23,078 bases of DNA from DATJJW01 sp035491935 (lineage in GTDB: Bacteria; Pseudomonadota; Alphaproteobacteria; ATCC43930; CGMCC-115725), in contig DATJJW010000027.1 in NCBI GenBank assembly GCA_035491935.1, forward strand, positions 1-23,078, read 5' to 3'. Positions 15,169-22,185 of the stretch are shown here, in pieces. Made by a program: the position numbers and the translations under genes. A model generated the notes under the pieces. That model was not told the origin of the DNA, did no database searches, and saw nothing but the letters and a program-made list of their open reading frames with translations. Position 1 is the stretch's first letter; each line of letters starts with the position of its first letter.

Positions 15169-16133
15169 GCACTTTTTTCGAGGATGGGCGTGGTGGTGGC
15201 CGGAGCTGTGATGGTAGGGGGGGCTGTGATGGTAGGGGGAGCTGTGGCAGCGGCAGGTTTAATGATGGGCGGCGTAACGGCGGCGGGCAGTGTAAAGGCA
15301 GCGGGAGGCGTCACGGGAAGCGGCGGCGGCGCCTGTTCGCCTGTGCGCTGATGGCGGCGGGTGGAAACGAGCTGGATCCGGCAGGCTAGCGAGGGCACCG
15401 CCCAGGCAAAGTTACGCAGGAACGCACGTTCCAGCCGGTCGCCGAACCGCGGAGACTTGCGCCAGGAATCCTCCCAATGATGGATGGCATAGGTATCCGG
15501 CGTGACGCAGGCTTCGGAGAAACTCTCGGTCCAGGCGTAGGGATAGAAGTAGCGCCGGGGATAGAGCCGTATGTCGCGCACATATTGCGGCTCGTCCGCA
15601 TAGCGGTGCAGCCCCGCCCGGCGCAGCATGGTGGTGATCAGCCCCGGCCCGTAATAGGAGCCGAGCTCCTCCCAGCCACCCATGTTGCAGATGAAGTGCC
15701 GCAAGAGGGCTTTGACCAGCCAGTGGCCGGGCACCGAGCCCAAGACGGCGCCGTTGACCCAGTCGGGATGCTCCGCTTCGAGCTGGAAGCCCAGGAAGCA
15801 GGGATCCTCCAAGAGATCGTCGAGCGGCCGGCGCAGCTCGATATCGGTGTCGAGATAGATACCGCCGAACTTGGCGAGCGCCCACATGCGCACGAAATCC
15901 GACACCCGATTCCAGGCGCGCATGCCATAGGCCGTCCGTACGAAACGGTAGGAGAAATCGATGTTCTCCTCGTTCCAGAACATGATCTCGTAGGTGGGAT
16001 TGAGCCGACGCCAACCCTCGACCAGATCGCGGACCTTGGCCGGCAGGGGTTTCGGTCCGACCCAGACATAATGCAGCCGACGCGGGATCCTCGCCCCACT
16101 ATCGGCATCCCGGTTCACAGGGTGCGTTCCCAT
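15165..16133 (-). CDS. GT32-family glycosyltransferase with low-complexity Pro/Thr/Ala tail
   Basis: 322 residues. RIPRRLHYVWVGPKPLP (15-31) is the classic start of the GT32 'glycosyltransferase sugar-binding region containing DXD' family. NRVSDFVRMWALAKFGGIYLDTDIELRRPLDDLL (75-108) contains the catalytic DxD (Asp95-Thr-Asp97) that binds the nucleotide-sugar metal ion. HHWEDSW near residue 230 is a further family motif. The catalytic part ends about residue 255. The remaining 60 or so residues are a Pro/Thr/Ala tail including two perfect APPTIT repeats, which is not part of the family fold. The ATG at 16133 lies 19 bases inside the end of galE, and the stop overlaps the next gene's GTG, so the gene is fully embedded in the operon. 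The donor sugar cannot be told; the neighbouring galE suggests UDP-galactose or UDP-glucose. Confidence 0.88.
   Translation of the reverse strand: MGTHPVNRDADSGARIPRRLHYVWVGPKPLPAKVRDLVEGWRRLNPTYEIMFWNEENIDFSYRFVRTAYGMRAWNRVSDFVRMWALAKFGGIYLDTDIELRRPLDDLLEDPCFLGFQLEAEHPDWVNGAVLGSVPGHWLVKALLRHFICNMGGWEELGSYYGPGLITTMLRRAGLHRYADEPQYVRDIRLYPRRYFYPYAWTESFSEACVTPDTYAIHHWEDSWRKSPRFGDRLERAFLRNFAWAVPSLACRIQLVSTRRHQRTGEQAPPPLPVTPPAAFTLPAAVTPPIIKPAAATAPPTITAPPTITAPATTTPILEKSA
15205..15246 (-). repeat. 18-base tandem repeat in the GT32 C-terminal tail
   Basis: The unit gctgtgatggtagggggg is at 15205-15222 and, with one change, at 15223-15240, plus a partial third copy. It encodes Ala-Pro-Pro-Thr-Ile-Thr repeats. 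The G-runs make slippage likely and could shift the frame close to the stop codon. Confidence 0.8.
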
Positions 16134-17110
16134 TCGAGGGCATGGCGAATGATCGTTTCGAGATCATCGAAGCGTGGCTGCCAATTCAGGGACTGGCGCA
16201 CGCGCGTCGCCGCCGCGACCAGGGCCGGCGGGTCGCCCGGGCGGCGCGGGCCCATGGCCACATTCATCTTGCGGCCGATGACCCGTTCGACCGCGGTCAC
16301 CACCTCGCGCACCGAGAAGCCGCGGCTATAGCCGCAATTCAGCACCATGCTCTCGCAGCCACCGGCCAGCGTCTCCAGCGCCAGCACATGGGCATCGGCC
16401 AAGTCGCTGACATGGACATAGTCGCGCACGCAGGTACCGTCGGGCGTGTCGTAATCATCGCCGCGGATCGCCATCTCGTCGCGCTTGCCGGCGGCAAGCT
16501 GGGTCGCGATGTTGATGAGATGCGAGGCCACGGGCCGGCATTCGCCGGTGCGTTTGGCGGGATCGGCGCCCGCGACGTTGAAGTAGCGCAGGATGACGTA
16601 GCGGAGCGCACCGGTCGCGGCCAGGTCGCGCAGCATCATCTCCGTCATCAGCTTGGAGGTGCCGTAGGGATTGATCGGCTGGGTCCGCGTCGTCTCCAGG
16701 ATCGGCAGCTCATCCGGCACGCCATAGACGGCGGCCGTCGAGGAGAAGATGAAGCGCTGGACGCCCTGGCTCTGGCACGCCATCAGCAGCGCATGGCTGT
16801 TGACCGTGTTGTTGCGATAGTAGTCCAGCGGCTTCTCGACCGATTCATGGACCAGCACCGAGCCGGCGAAATGCATGACGGCGCTGACCTCATGCTCGCG
16901 GATGATGCTCTCGACCAGCTCGCGGTCGCCGACATTGCCCTCGATGAAGACCGCCGGCGGCGGCACGGCGATACGCCGGCCGTAGGACAAATTGTCGAGC
17001 ACGACGACGCGGTAGCCCGCATCGATCAGCGCCCAGGCGACATGACTGCCGATATAGCCGGCACCGCCCGTGACCAGAACAGAACCTGTGAAGAATTTGG
17101 CTGCCGCCAT
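16115..17110 (-). CDS. galE: UDP-glucose 4-epimerase
   Basis: 331 residues, the normal length for GalE. The ATG at 17110 has GAGGT about 8 bases upstream; the frame further upstream overlaps the GT2 gene and is not GalE-like. It interconverts UDP-glucose and UDP-galactose in the cytoplasm. Visible motifs are the NAD-binding VTGGAGYIGSH (13-23), LDNLSYG (38-44), HFAGSVLVHESVEKPLDYYRNN (80-101), the catalytic serine/threonine region FSSTAAVYG (122-130) and the Tyr149-x-x-x-Lys153 pair in NPYGTSK. GDDYDTPDGTCVRDYVHVSDLADAHVLAL is the standard substrate-binding segment. It would supply UDP-Gal for the exoY-like priming enzyme and the glycosyltransferases around it, the role of ExoB in succinoglycan synthesis. 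It follows the GT2 gene after 68 bases and overlaps the GT32 gene by 19. Confidence 0.95.
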   Translation of the reverse strand: MAAAKFFTGSVLVTGGAGYIGSHVAWALIDAGYRVVVLDNLSYGRRIAVPPPAVFIEGNVGDRELVESIIREHEVSAVMHFAGSVLVHESVEKPLDYYRNNTVNSHALLMACQSQGVQRFIFSSTAAVYGVPDELPILETTRTQPINPYGTSKLMTEMMLRDLAATGALRYVILRYFNVAGADPAKRTGECRPVASHLINIATQLAAGKRDEMAIRGDDYDTPDGTCVRDYVHVSDLADAHVLALETLAGGCESMVLNCGYSRGFSVREVVTAVERVIGRKMNVAMGPRRPGDPPALVAAATRVRQSLNWQPRFDDLETIIRHALEWERTL

Positions 17111-17178
17111 CTGAAACACCTCGAATCGTAAAGATGCGCGAAGAGAGGAACGCAGGATGGAAATGCCGCCGGCGGAAC

Positions 17179-18429
17179 CTAGCCTTTCGGGGATTCGGGC
17201 GTGTCGGCCACACGCCGGATGGACGCCGCCGGGGTCCAAGTCTGGAACTGGCGGCCACGCAGCGAATCTAGGACGCCGAGGCTGGCGCCGGCAAGGGATG
17301 TCAAAATCTCGGCGATGGTCGCGGCCTTGGACACGCCCAACCGCGCCGCCAGCCAAAGCAGGCAGAGCAGCACCGGCACCAGCAGCAGCGAAGGCAGGAT
17401 CGGCGCGCCATAGGCGACCAGCGCCGCTTCGCCCGTAAGGGCCGCCAGGACCAGGCTCGCCGCCGACAGCCAGCGCAGCAGCTTGTGCGAGACGTACATG
17501 TAGATGACGAGCGGCGACAGCTTGGCGAGCCGCGGCCAAAGCCGGCGATGGACGTTGAAGGCCTGGCAGGCAATGCGCACCTTGCGACGGAACTCCTCCT
17601 TCGAGGAGGTGACCGATTCCTCATAGGCGCGCGCATCGGGAGCGCTGACCACCTGGTAGCCGTCGCACAGGATGCTGAGCGAGAGGTACATGTCGTCGAT
17701 CAGATTCTCCGGAATGGTCCGGTGCAGCGAACGGCGCACGGCGAAAAGCGAACCGTCGGCACCCATCACCGCGCCGAAACGGCTCTCCATGCGCTTGACC
17801 GCTTCCTCGAGCCGCCAATAAGCCGAACCGACCGAGGCGGTCGCGTTCTCACCGTCGTTGACGTAGTCGAGATGACCGCAGACGCAGCCGACCCGCGGAT
17901 CGCGGAAATACTCGGCCATCACCGGGATCGCCGTCGGATCGATCATGACATTGGCGTCGGTGAAGACGACGACCTCGGCATCGGTCTGGGCGACCAGCAA
18001 ATTCATGCCATGGGTCTTGCCGCGCCGCTCGGGCGAAACGATGACCGTGATCTGGTCGCGGAACGGCTCCAGCAGCTGAGCGGTACCATCGGACGCCGCA
18101 TCGACATAGACGAGCAGGTCGAGCTGGCCGACGCGGGCACGCAGGTCGAGCATGTTGCGCGCCTTGCGCTCGATCACCGCCGCCTCGTTATAGGCACAGA
18201 CGCAAAGCGCCACGCGCGGCATGGACCATGCAGGTTCCGCCGCGAGACCCGACGCCGCCGTCGGCACGACCTTCGCGGTCCCGCCATCCCGCCGGCCGCC
18301 ATTTCGCCCACCGGCCCCGATCAGCCGCAGGCTGAAGGGGTAGCCGAGAAAGGGATGGCTCGCCAAAAGAAGGAACACCAGGCAGGCGATGAGGAAAATA
18401 TCGCCGAGCACACCCGAAAGGTTCGACAT
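17179..18429 (-). CDS. Membrane-bound GT2-family glycosyltransferase
   Basis: 416 residues. The ATG at 18429 (MSNLSGVLGDIFL) has GAGGT 8 bases upstream; the longer frame overlaps the exoY-like gene. One N-terminal helix (about 8-26) is followed by a Gly/Arg-rich linker and the GT-A domain. Its motifs are VALCVCAYNEAAVIERKARNM (73-93), VYVDAASDGT (Asp110), the DxD-like DAN (158-160) in FTDANVMIDP, GADGSLFAVRRS and LIDDMYLSL with acidic residues likely for acceptor activation. EEFRRKVRIACQAFNVHRRLW is the arginine-rich interface helix typical of processive-type GT2 enzymes such as ExoU/ExoM-like or cellulose-synthase relatives. Two to three C-terminal helices (about 318-375) hold it in the membrane. 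It lies 22 bases after the exoY-like gene and should extend the lipid-linked sugar. The sugar specificity is unknown. Confidence 0.9.
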   Translation of the reverse strand: MSNLSGVLGDIFLIACLVFLLLASHPFLGYPFSLRLIGAGGRNGGRRDGGTAKVVPTAASGLAAEPAWSMPRVALCVCAYNEAAVIERKARNMLDLRARVGQLDLLVYVDAASDGTAQLLEPFRDQITVIVSPERRGKTHGMNLLVAQTDAEVVVFTDANVMIDPTAIPVMAEYFRDPRVGCVCGHLDYVNDGENATASVGSAYWRLEEAVKRMESRFGAVMGADGSLFAVRRSLHRTIPENLIDDMYLSLSILCDGYQVVSAPDARAYEESVTSSKEEFRRKVRIACQAFNVHRRLWPRLAKLSPLVIYMYVSHKLLRWLSAASLVLAALTGEAALVAYGAPILPSLLLVPVLLCLLWLAARLGVSKAATIAEILTSLAGASLGVLDSLRGRQFQTWTPAASIRRVADTPESPKG

Positions 18430-18451
18430 GGAACGGACCTCGTCTGCCGGA

Positions 18452-19192
18452 TTAGTAGGCGCCGCTGCGCCGGGCGACGACGATAACCGTGCGGAACAGG
18501 ATGTTGACGTCCCGCCCGAACGACCAGGTCTGAGCGTAGCTCTGGTCGAAGGCAACGCGCGAGGCATAGTCGACATCGTTGCGGCCGCTGACCTGCCACA
18601 GCCCGGTGATGCCCGGCCGGCACGAGATGTAGTCCGCAAAGGCAGTGCCATAGCGGTCGACCTCGGCCGAGACGATCGGCCGGGGGCCGACCAGGCTCAT
18701 CTCGCCCGCCAGCACGTTGAAGAGCTGCGGCAGCTCGTCGAGGCTGCTCTTACGCAGGAAACGGCCGATCGGCGTGATGCGCGGATCGTTGCGCAGCTTG
18801 AAATCTTTCGCCCATTCGATTCGCGCCTGCGGGTCGGTTTCCAGCACGCGACGCAGCACCTCATCGGAATTGGGCACCATGGAGCGGAACTTCCAGCAGC
18901 GGAAGTTACGGCCATTCTCACCGATCCGGGTATGGCCAAATAATGCAGCGCCGCCATCGGCCTTCACGACCAGGGCAAGGATCAACATTACTGGGGCGAA
19001 GAAAACAATCAGCAGCAGGGCTGCGACAAAATCGAAAAGCTTCTTTGTCGTCATCTTCGCCGGCATCGCTTTGGCGCTATCCTGTCCAGTGATCTCCTCG
19101 TCCTGCGTTTGTGCAGCAGAAGGGTTTGCTGCAGGTGCGAAAAGAATGCTCGTGTCATGGAGAGCATCTGCTTCGGCAATAGGACCAGACAT
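18452..19192 (-). CDS. Undecaprenyl-phosphate sugar-1-phosphate transferase (ExoY-like priming enzyme)
   Basis: 246 residues. The ATG at 19192 (MSGPIAEADA) has GGAG 8 bases upstream; the longer frame to 19312 runs through the promoter region. It starts polymer synthesis by moving a sugar phosphate from a nucleotide sugar to undecaprenyl phosphate at the inner membrane. A cytoplasmic stretch of 46 residues precedes KKLFDFVAALLLIVFFAPVMLILALVVKADGGAALF (50-85), the single membrane helix hairpin of the short ExoY/WcaJ-type C-terminal domain. CWKFRSMVPNSD, RKSSLDELPQLFNVLAGEMSLVGPRP (147-172, catalytic Asp152-Glu153) and CRPGITGLWQVSGRND (191-206) are diagnostic. The nearby galE favours galactose-1-phosphate as the first sugar, as in succinoglycan; glucose-1-phosphate is the alternative. 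It is the first gene of the operon, downstream of a CtrA-type box. Confidence 0.93.
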   Translation of the reverse strand: MSGPIAEADALHDTSILFAPAANPSAAQTQDEEITGQDSAKAMPAKMTTKKLFDFVAALLLIVFFAPVMLILALVVKADGGAALFGHTRIGENGRNFRCWKFRSMVPNSDEVLRRVLETDPQARIEWAKDFKLRNDPRITPIGRFLRKSSLDELPQLFNVLAGEMSLVGPRPIVSAEVDRYGTAFADYISCRPGITGLWQVSGRNDVDYASRVAFDQSYAQTWSFGRDVNILFRTVIVVARRSGAY

Positions 19193-19283
19193 TCTCGATC
19201 TCCGCCTAGCTAATTTGATTACCTTGAGGCTTTCCCGGGAACGTGGGTGGAATCTGGAAACCACGCCGCGATGTTGCGCTGCA

Positions 19284-19317
19284 AGGTTACGATTGATTAA
19301 GGTTAATGACAAGTTAA
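19284..19317 (-). promoter_or_regulatory. CtrA-type box and promoter of the exopolysaccharide operon
   Basis: On the - strand, TTAA-CTTGTCA-TTAAC (19317 down to 19302) fits the CtrA consensus TTAA-N7-TTAAC. It contains TTGTCA (19312-19307), one mismatch from the -35 consensus, followed after 17 bases by TAACCT (19289-19284) as a weak -10. Weak -10 with the box covering the -35 is what a CtrA-activated promoter would look like. It is about 92 bases upstream of the exoY-like ATG. Confidence 0.5.
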
Positions 19318-19422
19318 AATTTCAAGCCAAGATATCGTTCCATGAAAAATTCGCGCGTGTGTGTCGGTTAAGGGACGGGCAAGCAAATTGTGACTGAATT
19401 GGGTCGGATTATTAAAATTTTA

Positions 19423-19512
19423 CTTAACCCAGTCCGTACCGTTACTAGAGACAGACGCTCCCGAGCCTGATCGGGAAAAGCGAAGCGGAACGGCGGAAAA
19501 CCGCCATTTTTT
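19423..19512 (+). ncRNA. Candidate small RNA with Rho-independent terminator
   Basis: On the + strand TTGTGA (19388-19393), 17 bases, then ATTAAA (19411-19416) resembles a sigma-70 promoter, with a start near 19423. The stretch then contains a hairpin CCCGA/TCGGG (19460-19464 with 19471-19475) and ends with GGCGG-AAAA-CCGCC (19492-19505) followed by ATTTTTT, a textbook terminator form. No + strand gene is upstream that would need it. The competing reading is that the T-run is only the complement of the A-rich spacer between a ribosome binding site and ATG on the other strand. Confidence 0.3.
19445..19507 (-). CDS. Possible 20-codon leader ORF
   Basis: ATG at 19507, preceded by AGGAG with a 6-base spacer, opens a 20-residue frame (MAVFRRSASLFPIRLGSVCL) that stops with TAG at 19445. 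The ribosome binding site is better than that of most genes in the window. Its AGGA lies in the 3' arm of a potential RNA stem (19515-19522 with 19601-19608), so translation could be controlled by folding. It lies about 250 bases upstream of the exoY-like gene on the same strand. A chance ORF cannot be excluded. Confidence 0.25.
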   Translation of the reverse strand: MAVFRRSASLFPIRLGSVCL

Positions 19513-19514
19513 GC

Positions 19515-19608
19515 TCCTGCCGAGGGGGTGACCAATCGTGATTACACCCCTGGCGCGTGGTGTCGGGAGATGAGTGAACACCCCAAACGTGGCACGAAGA
19601 CGGCAGGA
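19515..19608 (-). ncRNA. Potential three-way-junction RNA element
   Basis: Closing stem: TCCTGCCG and CGGCAGGA (19515-19522 and 19601-19608) are perfectly complementary over 8 bases. Inside are two further hairpins: GGGGTG/CACCCC (19525-19530 with 19545-19550, plus inner AATC/GATT) and GGTGT/ACACC (19559-19563 with 19578-19582). On the - strand the last arm covers the ribosome binding site of the 20-codon ORF. It does not match a riboswitch class I can recognise. The promoter is not evident because the GH16 terminator lies just upstream. Confidence 0.3.
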
Positions 19609-19620
19609 AAAATTTTTTCG

Positions 19621-19646
19621 AAAAAAACGCCCGGCAGACCCGGGCG
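19621..19646 (-). terminator. Rho-independent terminator of the GH16 gene
   Basis: On the - strand a 7-base-pair GC stem, CGCCCGG (19646-19640) with CCGGGCG (19634-19628) and a 5-base loop, is followed directly by seven U (19627-19621) and a second U-rich stretch. It lies 35 bases after the GH16 stop codon. This is the clearest terminator in the window. Confidence 0.9.
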
Positions 19647-19680
19647 CTCCGTGAAAGATGCGTATGAAAACGTTGCCAAA

Positions 19681-22086
19681 TCAGGCGTAACTGATCTGGC
19701 TCATATGGGTCGTCAGGTTGACGCCGCTGACCTGGATCGTGCCGCTCTGGCCGATGGCGATATCGGTCGAGCCGCCGGAGGCGGTCACCTTCACCTGGGA
19801 CGCGGTCACGCCGTGCAGCACGATCGAGTCCTTGGTCGTATCGAAATGCGCCACCGTGGCATGGGCCCCGGCGATGAAGTCCATCACATTGCTGCCCGAA
19901 CCCAGAGAGATCAGCAGGGCGCTGGTCGAATTATCGGCGACCTGGTTATTGCCGGAACCGACGATCACCGTGCCATAGGCCTGGCCGTTGACGGCGATGG
20001 TGCTGTTGCCGTTGCCCGTACGCAGCGACACCTCGTCATTGGCCGTGCCGGTGAAGGTCACCTTGCTGCCGCCGAGGCCGGCATTGATGTTGACGCCATT
20101 GCCGGTGGTCGAATTGCTGCCGCCGGTGATGTTGACGACATTGGCGCCGTCGCCCAGCTTGATGTTGCCGCGCATGACGCCGGTGATGTTGAGATAGGCG
20201 GCACCCGCACCCGCCGTCGTGATCTCCGTATCGACGAAGTTGTTGATCGTCATGCCGGTGGCATGGGCGTCGTTGAGCGTGACGTTCTTGATCGCACCCC
20301 ACGCGCCGTTATTGGTCACGGTGACGTTGTCGTACTTGTCATAGGCGACCGTCACCGTCGTTCCGGCCGCGACACCGGCCACGCCCAGCTGGGTCGCAGT
20401 GTAGGTCGTGCTGGTGCCGCCCGCGGTCACGGGTGGGGCGAAGCTGGAGGTCAGATCGGTGGCGCTGGCGGCATTGCTCAGCTTCACCGTCGCCGGCGGT
20501 GTCACCACGGTGCTGTTTGGCGCCGTGCTGGCAGTGGTCCCGGTCGAGGTGGTGCCTGTGGACGTGGTGCCTGTGGACGTGGTGCCCGTGGTACCTGTGC
20601 TGGTGGTACCGGTCGATGTAGACCCCGTCGACGTGGTCCCTGTCGAGGTCGAGGTGCTGCCGCCCACCGCCGGGATGCTGGGATCGCTGCTATAGGCGCG
20701 GACGTAATCGATCTTCATCGTCGAATCCGACCAGTTGGTGGTCGAGTCGGGCGCACCGGCCCAGCCGCCGCCCACCGCCAGGTCGAGCAGGATGTACATC
20801 TTCTGGTGCATATCCGCCGGGGTCGCGACCTGCGAGATCTGCTGGCCGTCGACATAGAAGGTGATGTTGTCGGCGGTCCAGTTCATCGCATAGGTATGGA
20901 AGCCCGCCGAGAGATCCGTCGGCAGCGTCGCCGCCGTCGATTGATGACCCGCGGATGTCGACGAGATCGAGGTGCTGTAGGTCGAGGTGGTCGCCTCGCC
21001 CGCCTTGTCGTTCACCTGCTCCATGATGTCGAGCTCGGGCGGCCAGGTGTTGTAGGGCAGCATCCAGAAGGCCGGCCACAATCCTTGACCGCCGCCGGGC
21101 ACCTCGATGCCGGCTTCGAAATAACCGTATTCCTGGTCGAAATGGTTCTGCGTCGTCAGCACGCCCGAGATGTAGGGCAGGTTGCCGGTCTGGGAGAGAT
21201 CGGCGGTCGGCGTGGCGCTGGCCTTGATCGAGAGCACGCCATTGCTGTCCGAGAACGGGTTGAGGCCGAGCTTGTCGTAGGAAGGATCGACGTAATACTC
21301 CAACTCCTTGTTGGCCGAGAGCGTGCGCACGCCGCCGGAATACGTCGTGTTCCAGACATTCTGGCTGGTGGTCAGCGTCGGCGCGGTCGAGCTCAGGCTG
21401 ATGCTGTTGAACTCCTCGTCGAAGGTCATGTGCATCTTGGAGAGGTCGACGCCGGTCGACACGACCGAGGCCGTGACAGCCGAGGCCTGGGTGTTCTGCA
21501 GCATGACCGACTGGCCGCTGCCGAGGTCGATCTTGAGATCGGACCCCACCTGGGTCTCTGCCTTCTGCAGGGCGCTGAAGCTGCTGAAATAGGCGGAGAG
21601 GTCGAGCGTGTCGAGCGCCGCGCCGCCGGTCTTGAAATTCTCGACCCAGGTGACCGAATTCGCCTGCTTGGTGATGTGGATCAAATCCTTGCCCGCGCCG
21701 TCGACGATGACGTCGTTGCCGCCGCCGGTGGTGAAGGTATTGTTGCCGCTGTTGCCGATCATCAGGTTGTTGGCGGAATTGCCAATGGCATAGGAGTTCG
21801 CCGTGCCCTCGAGCGTGATGTTCTGCACATTGGCCGGAAGTGCGAAACCGCCGCCCCAGGTCTCGACCGTGTTCACATTGGCGCTGGCCGCCTGGACGAT
21901 CTTGTCGGTCGAGTCATAGACAATGAAGGTGTTGTTGCCGTTGGCGCCGCCGACCAGCGTGACGTCGCCGGCATTGGCGGATAACTGGTTGTACTTGGTC
22001 GAATCGCCGGTGAGCGTGGCGCCTTTGGTATAGGTCGACAGCCAGTTGTTAGGTGCCTTGGTTGTGGGCAAAGAGGGTGCGGGCAT
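19681..22086 (-). CDS. Secreted GH16 glycanase flanked by RTX-like beta-repeat regions
   Basis: 801 residues, ATG at 22086 with AAGGA 7 bases upstream. There is no Sec signal peptide. Residues 40-195 contain Gly/Asn/Asp-rich repeats (LEGTANSYAIGNSANNLMIGNSGNNTF, GGGNDVIVDGAGKDLIHI) of the calcium-binding RTX kind. A GH16 domain follows (about 218-466), with the catalytic signature PPELDIMEQV: nucleophile Glu351, Asp353, acid/base Glu356. WPAFWMLP and the C-terminal MKIDYVRAY strand are also GH16-typical. A Ser/Thr/Gly linker (476-520) made of short tandem repeats leads to a second beta-repeat region (about 560-801, NGNSTIAVNGQAYGTVIVGSGNNQVADNS). Beta-glucanases of this sort, such as S. meliloti ExsH and Rhizobium PlyA, leave by the PrsDE type I system and cut exopolysaccharide. 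Here it adjoins an exopolysaccharide operon and a probable type I secretion gene, so it may adjust polymer length. It ends at a strong terminator. Confidence 0.9.
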   Translation of the reverse strand: MPAPSLPTTKAPNNWLSTYTKGATLTGDSTKYNQLSANAGDVTLVGGANGNNTFIVYDSTDKIVQAASANVNTVETWGGGFALPANVQNITLEGTANSYAIGNSANNLMIGNSGNNTFTTGGGNDVIVDGAGKDLIHITKQANSVTWVENFKTGGAALDTLDLSAYFSSFSALQKAETQVGSDLKIDLGSGQSVMLQNTQASAVTASVVSTGVDLSKMHMTFDEEFNSISLSSTAPTLTTSQNVWNTTYSGGVRTLSANKELEYYVDPSYDKLGLNPFSDSNGVLSIKASATPTADLSQTGNLPYISGVLTTQNHFDQEYGYFEAGIEVPGGGQGLWPAFWMLPYNTWPPELDIMEQVNDKAGEATTSTYSTSISSTSAGHQSTAATLPTDLSAGFHTYAMNWTADNITFYVDGQQISQVATPADMHQKMYILLDLAVGGGWAGAPDSTTNWSDSTMKIDYVRAYSSDPSIPAVGGSTSTSTGTTSTGSTSTGTTSTGTTGTTSTGTTSTGTTSTGTTASTAPNSTVVTPPATVKLSNAASATDLTSSFAPPVTAGGTSTTYTATQLGVAGVAAGTTVTVAYDKYDNVTVTNNGAWGAIKNVTLNDAHATGMTINNFVDTEITTAGAGAAYLNITGVMRGNIKLGDGANVVNITGGSNSTTGNGVNINAGLGGSKVTFTGTANDEVSLRTGNGNSTIAVNGQAYGTVIVGSGNNQVADNSTSALLISLGSGSNVMDFIAGAHATVAHFDTTKDSIVLHGVTASQVKVTASGGSTDIAIGQSGTIQVSGVNLTTHMSQISYA
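20549..20593 (-). repeat. 15-base tandem repeat in the GH16 Ser/Thr linker
   Basis: The unit gtggtgcctgtggac is perfect at 20549-20563 and 20564-20578, with a degenerate third copy at 20579-20593 and further Thr-Ser-Thr-Gly-Thr coding units up to about 20660. It builds the linker between the catalytic and C-terminal domains; copy-number changes would only alter the linker length. Confidence 0.85.
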
Positions 22087-22185
22087 GACTAAATCCTTGG
22101 AAACGATGAATTTTTAATTCGACGGCATCGGGACTGGATTGGGCTGAAGATGCATGTGTCTTCCGGGCTCAAGTTTCGGGCGGCT

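Larger units (their letters stand above)
19193..19680. other. 488-base intergenic region between exopolysaccharide operon and GH16 gene
   Basis: AT-rich compared with its flanks. From right to left it holds the GH16 terminator (19621-19646), a set of complementary arms that would form a three-way junction (19515-19608), a 20-codon ORF on the - strand (19445-19507) opposite a + strand hairpin with T-tract (19492-19512), promoter-like hexamers on the + strand (19388-19416), and the CtrA-type box and promoter of the exoY-like gene (19284-19317). Confidence 0.6.

Noticed and set aside
19430..19610. Cyclic-di-GMP (GEMM) riboswitch, attractive because of the exopolysaccharide context
   Set aside because: The conserved GEMM core and tetraloop/receptor sequences are not visible on either strand.
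20549..20660. CRISPR-like repeats
   Set aside because: The repeats are short, contiguous, without spacers and in frame within the GH16 linker, as are the other minisatellites.
19528..21984. 818-codon open frame on the + strand opposite the GH16 gene
   Set aside because: Shadow frame: the - strand carries GH16 catalytic residues, a good ribosome binding site and a terminator. The + product is Arg/Gly/His-rich without domains.
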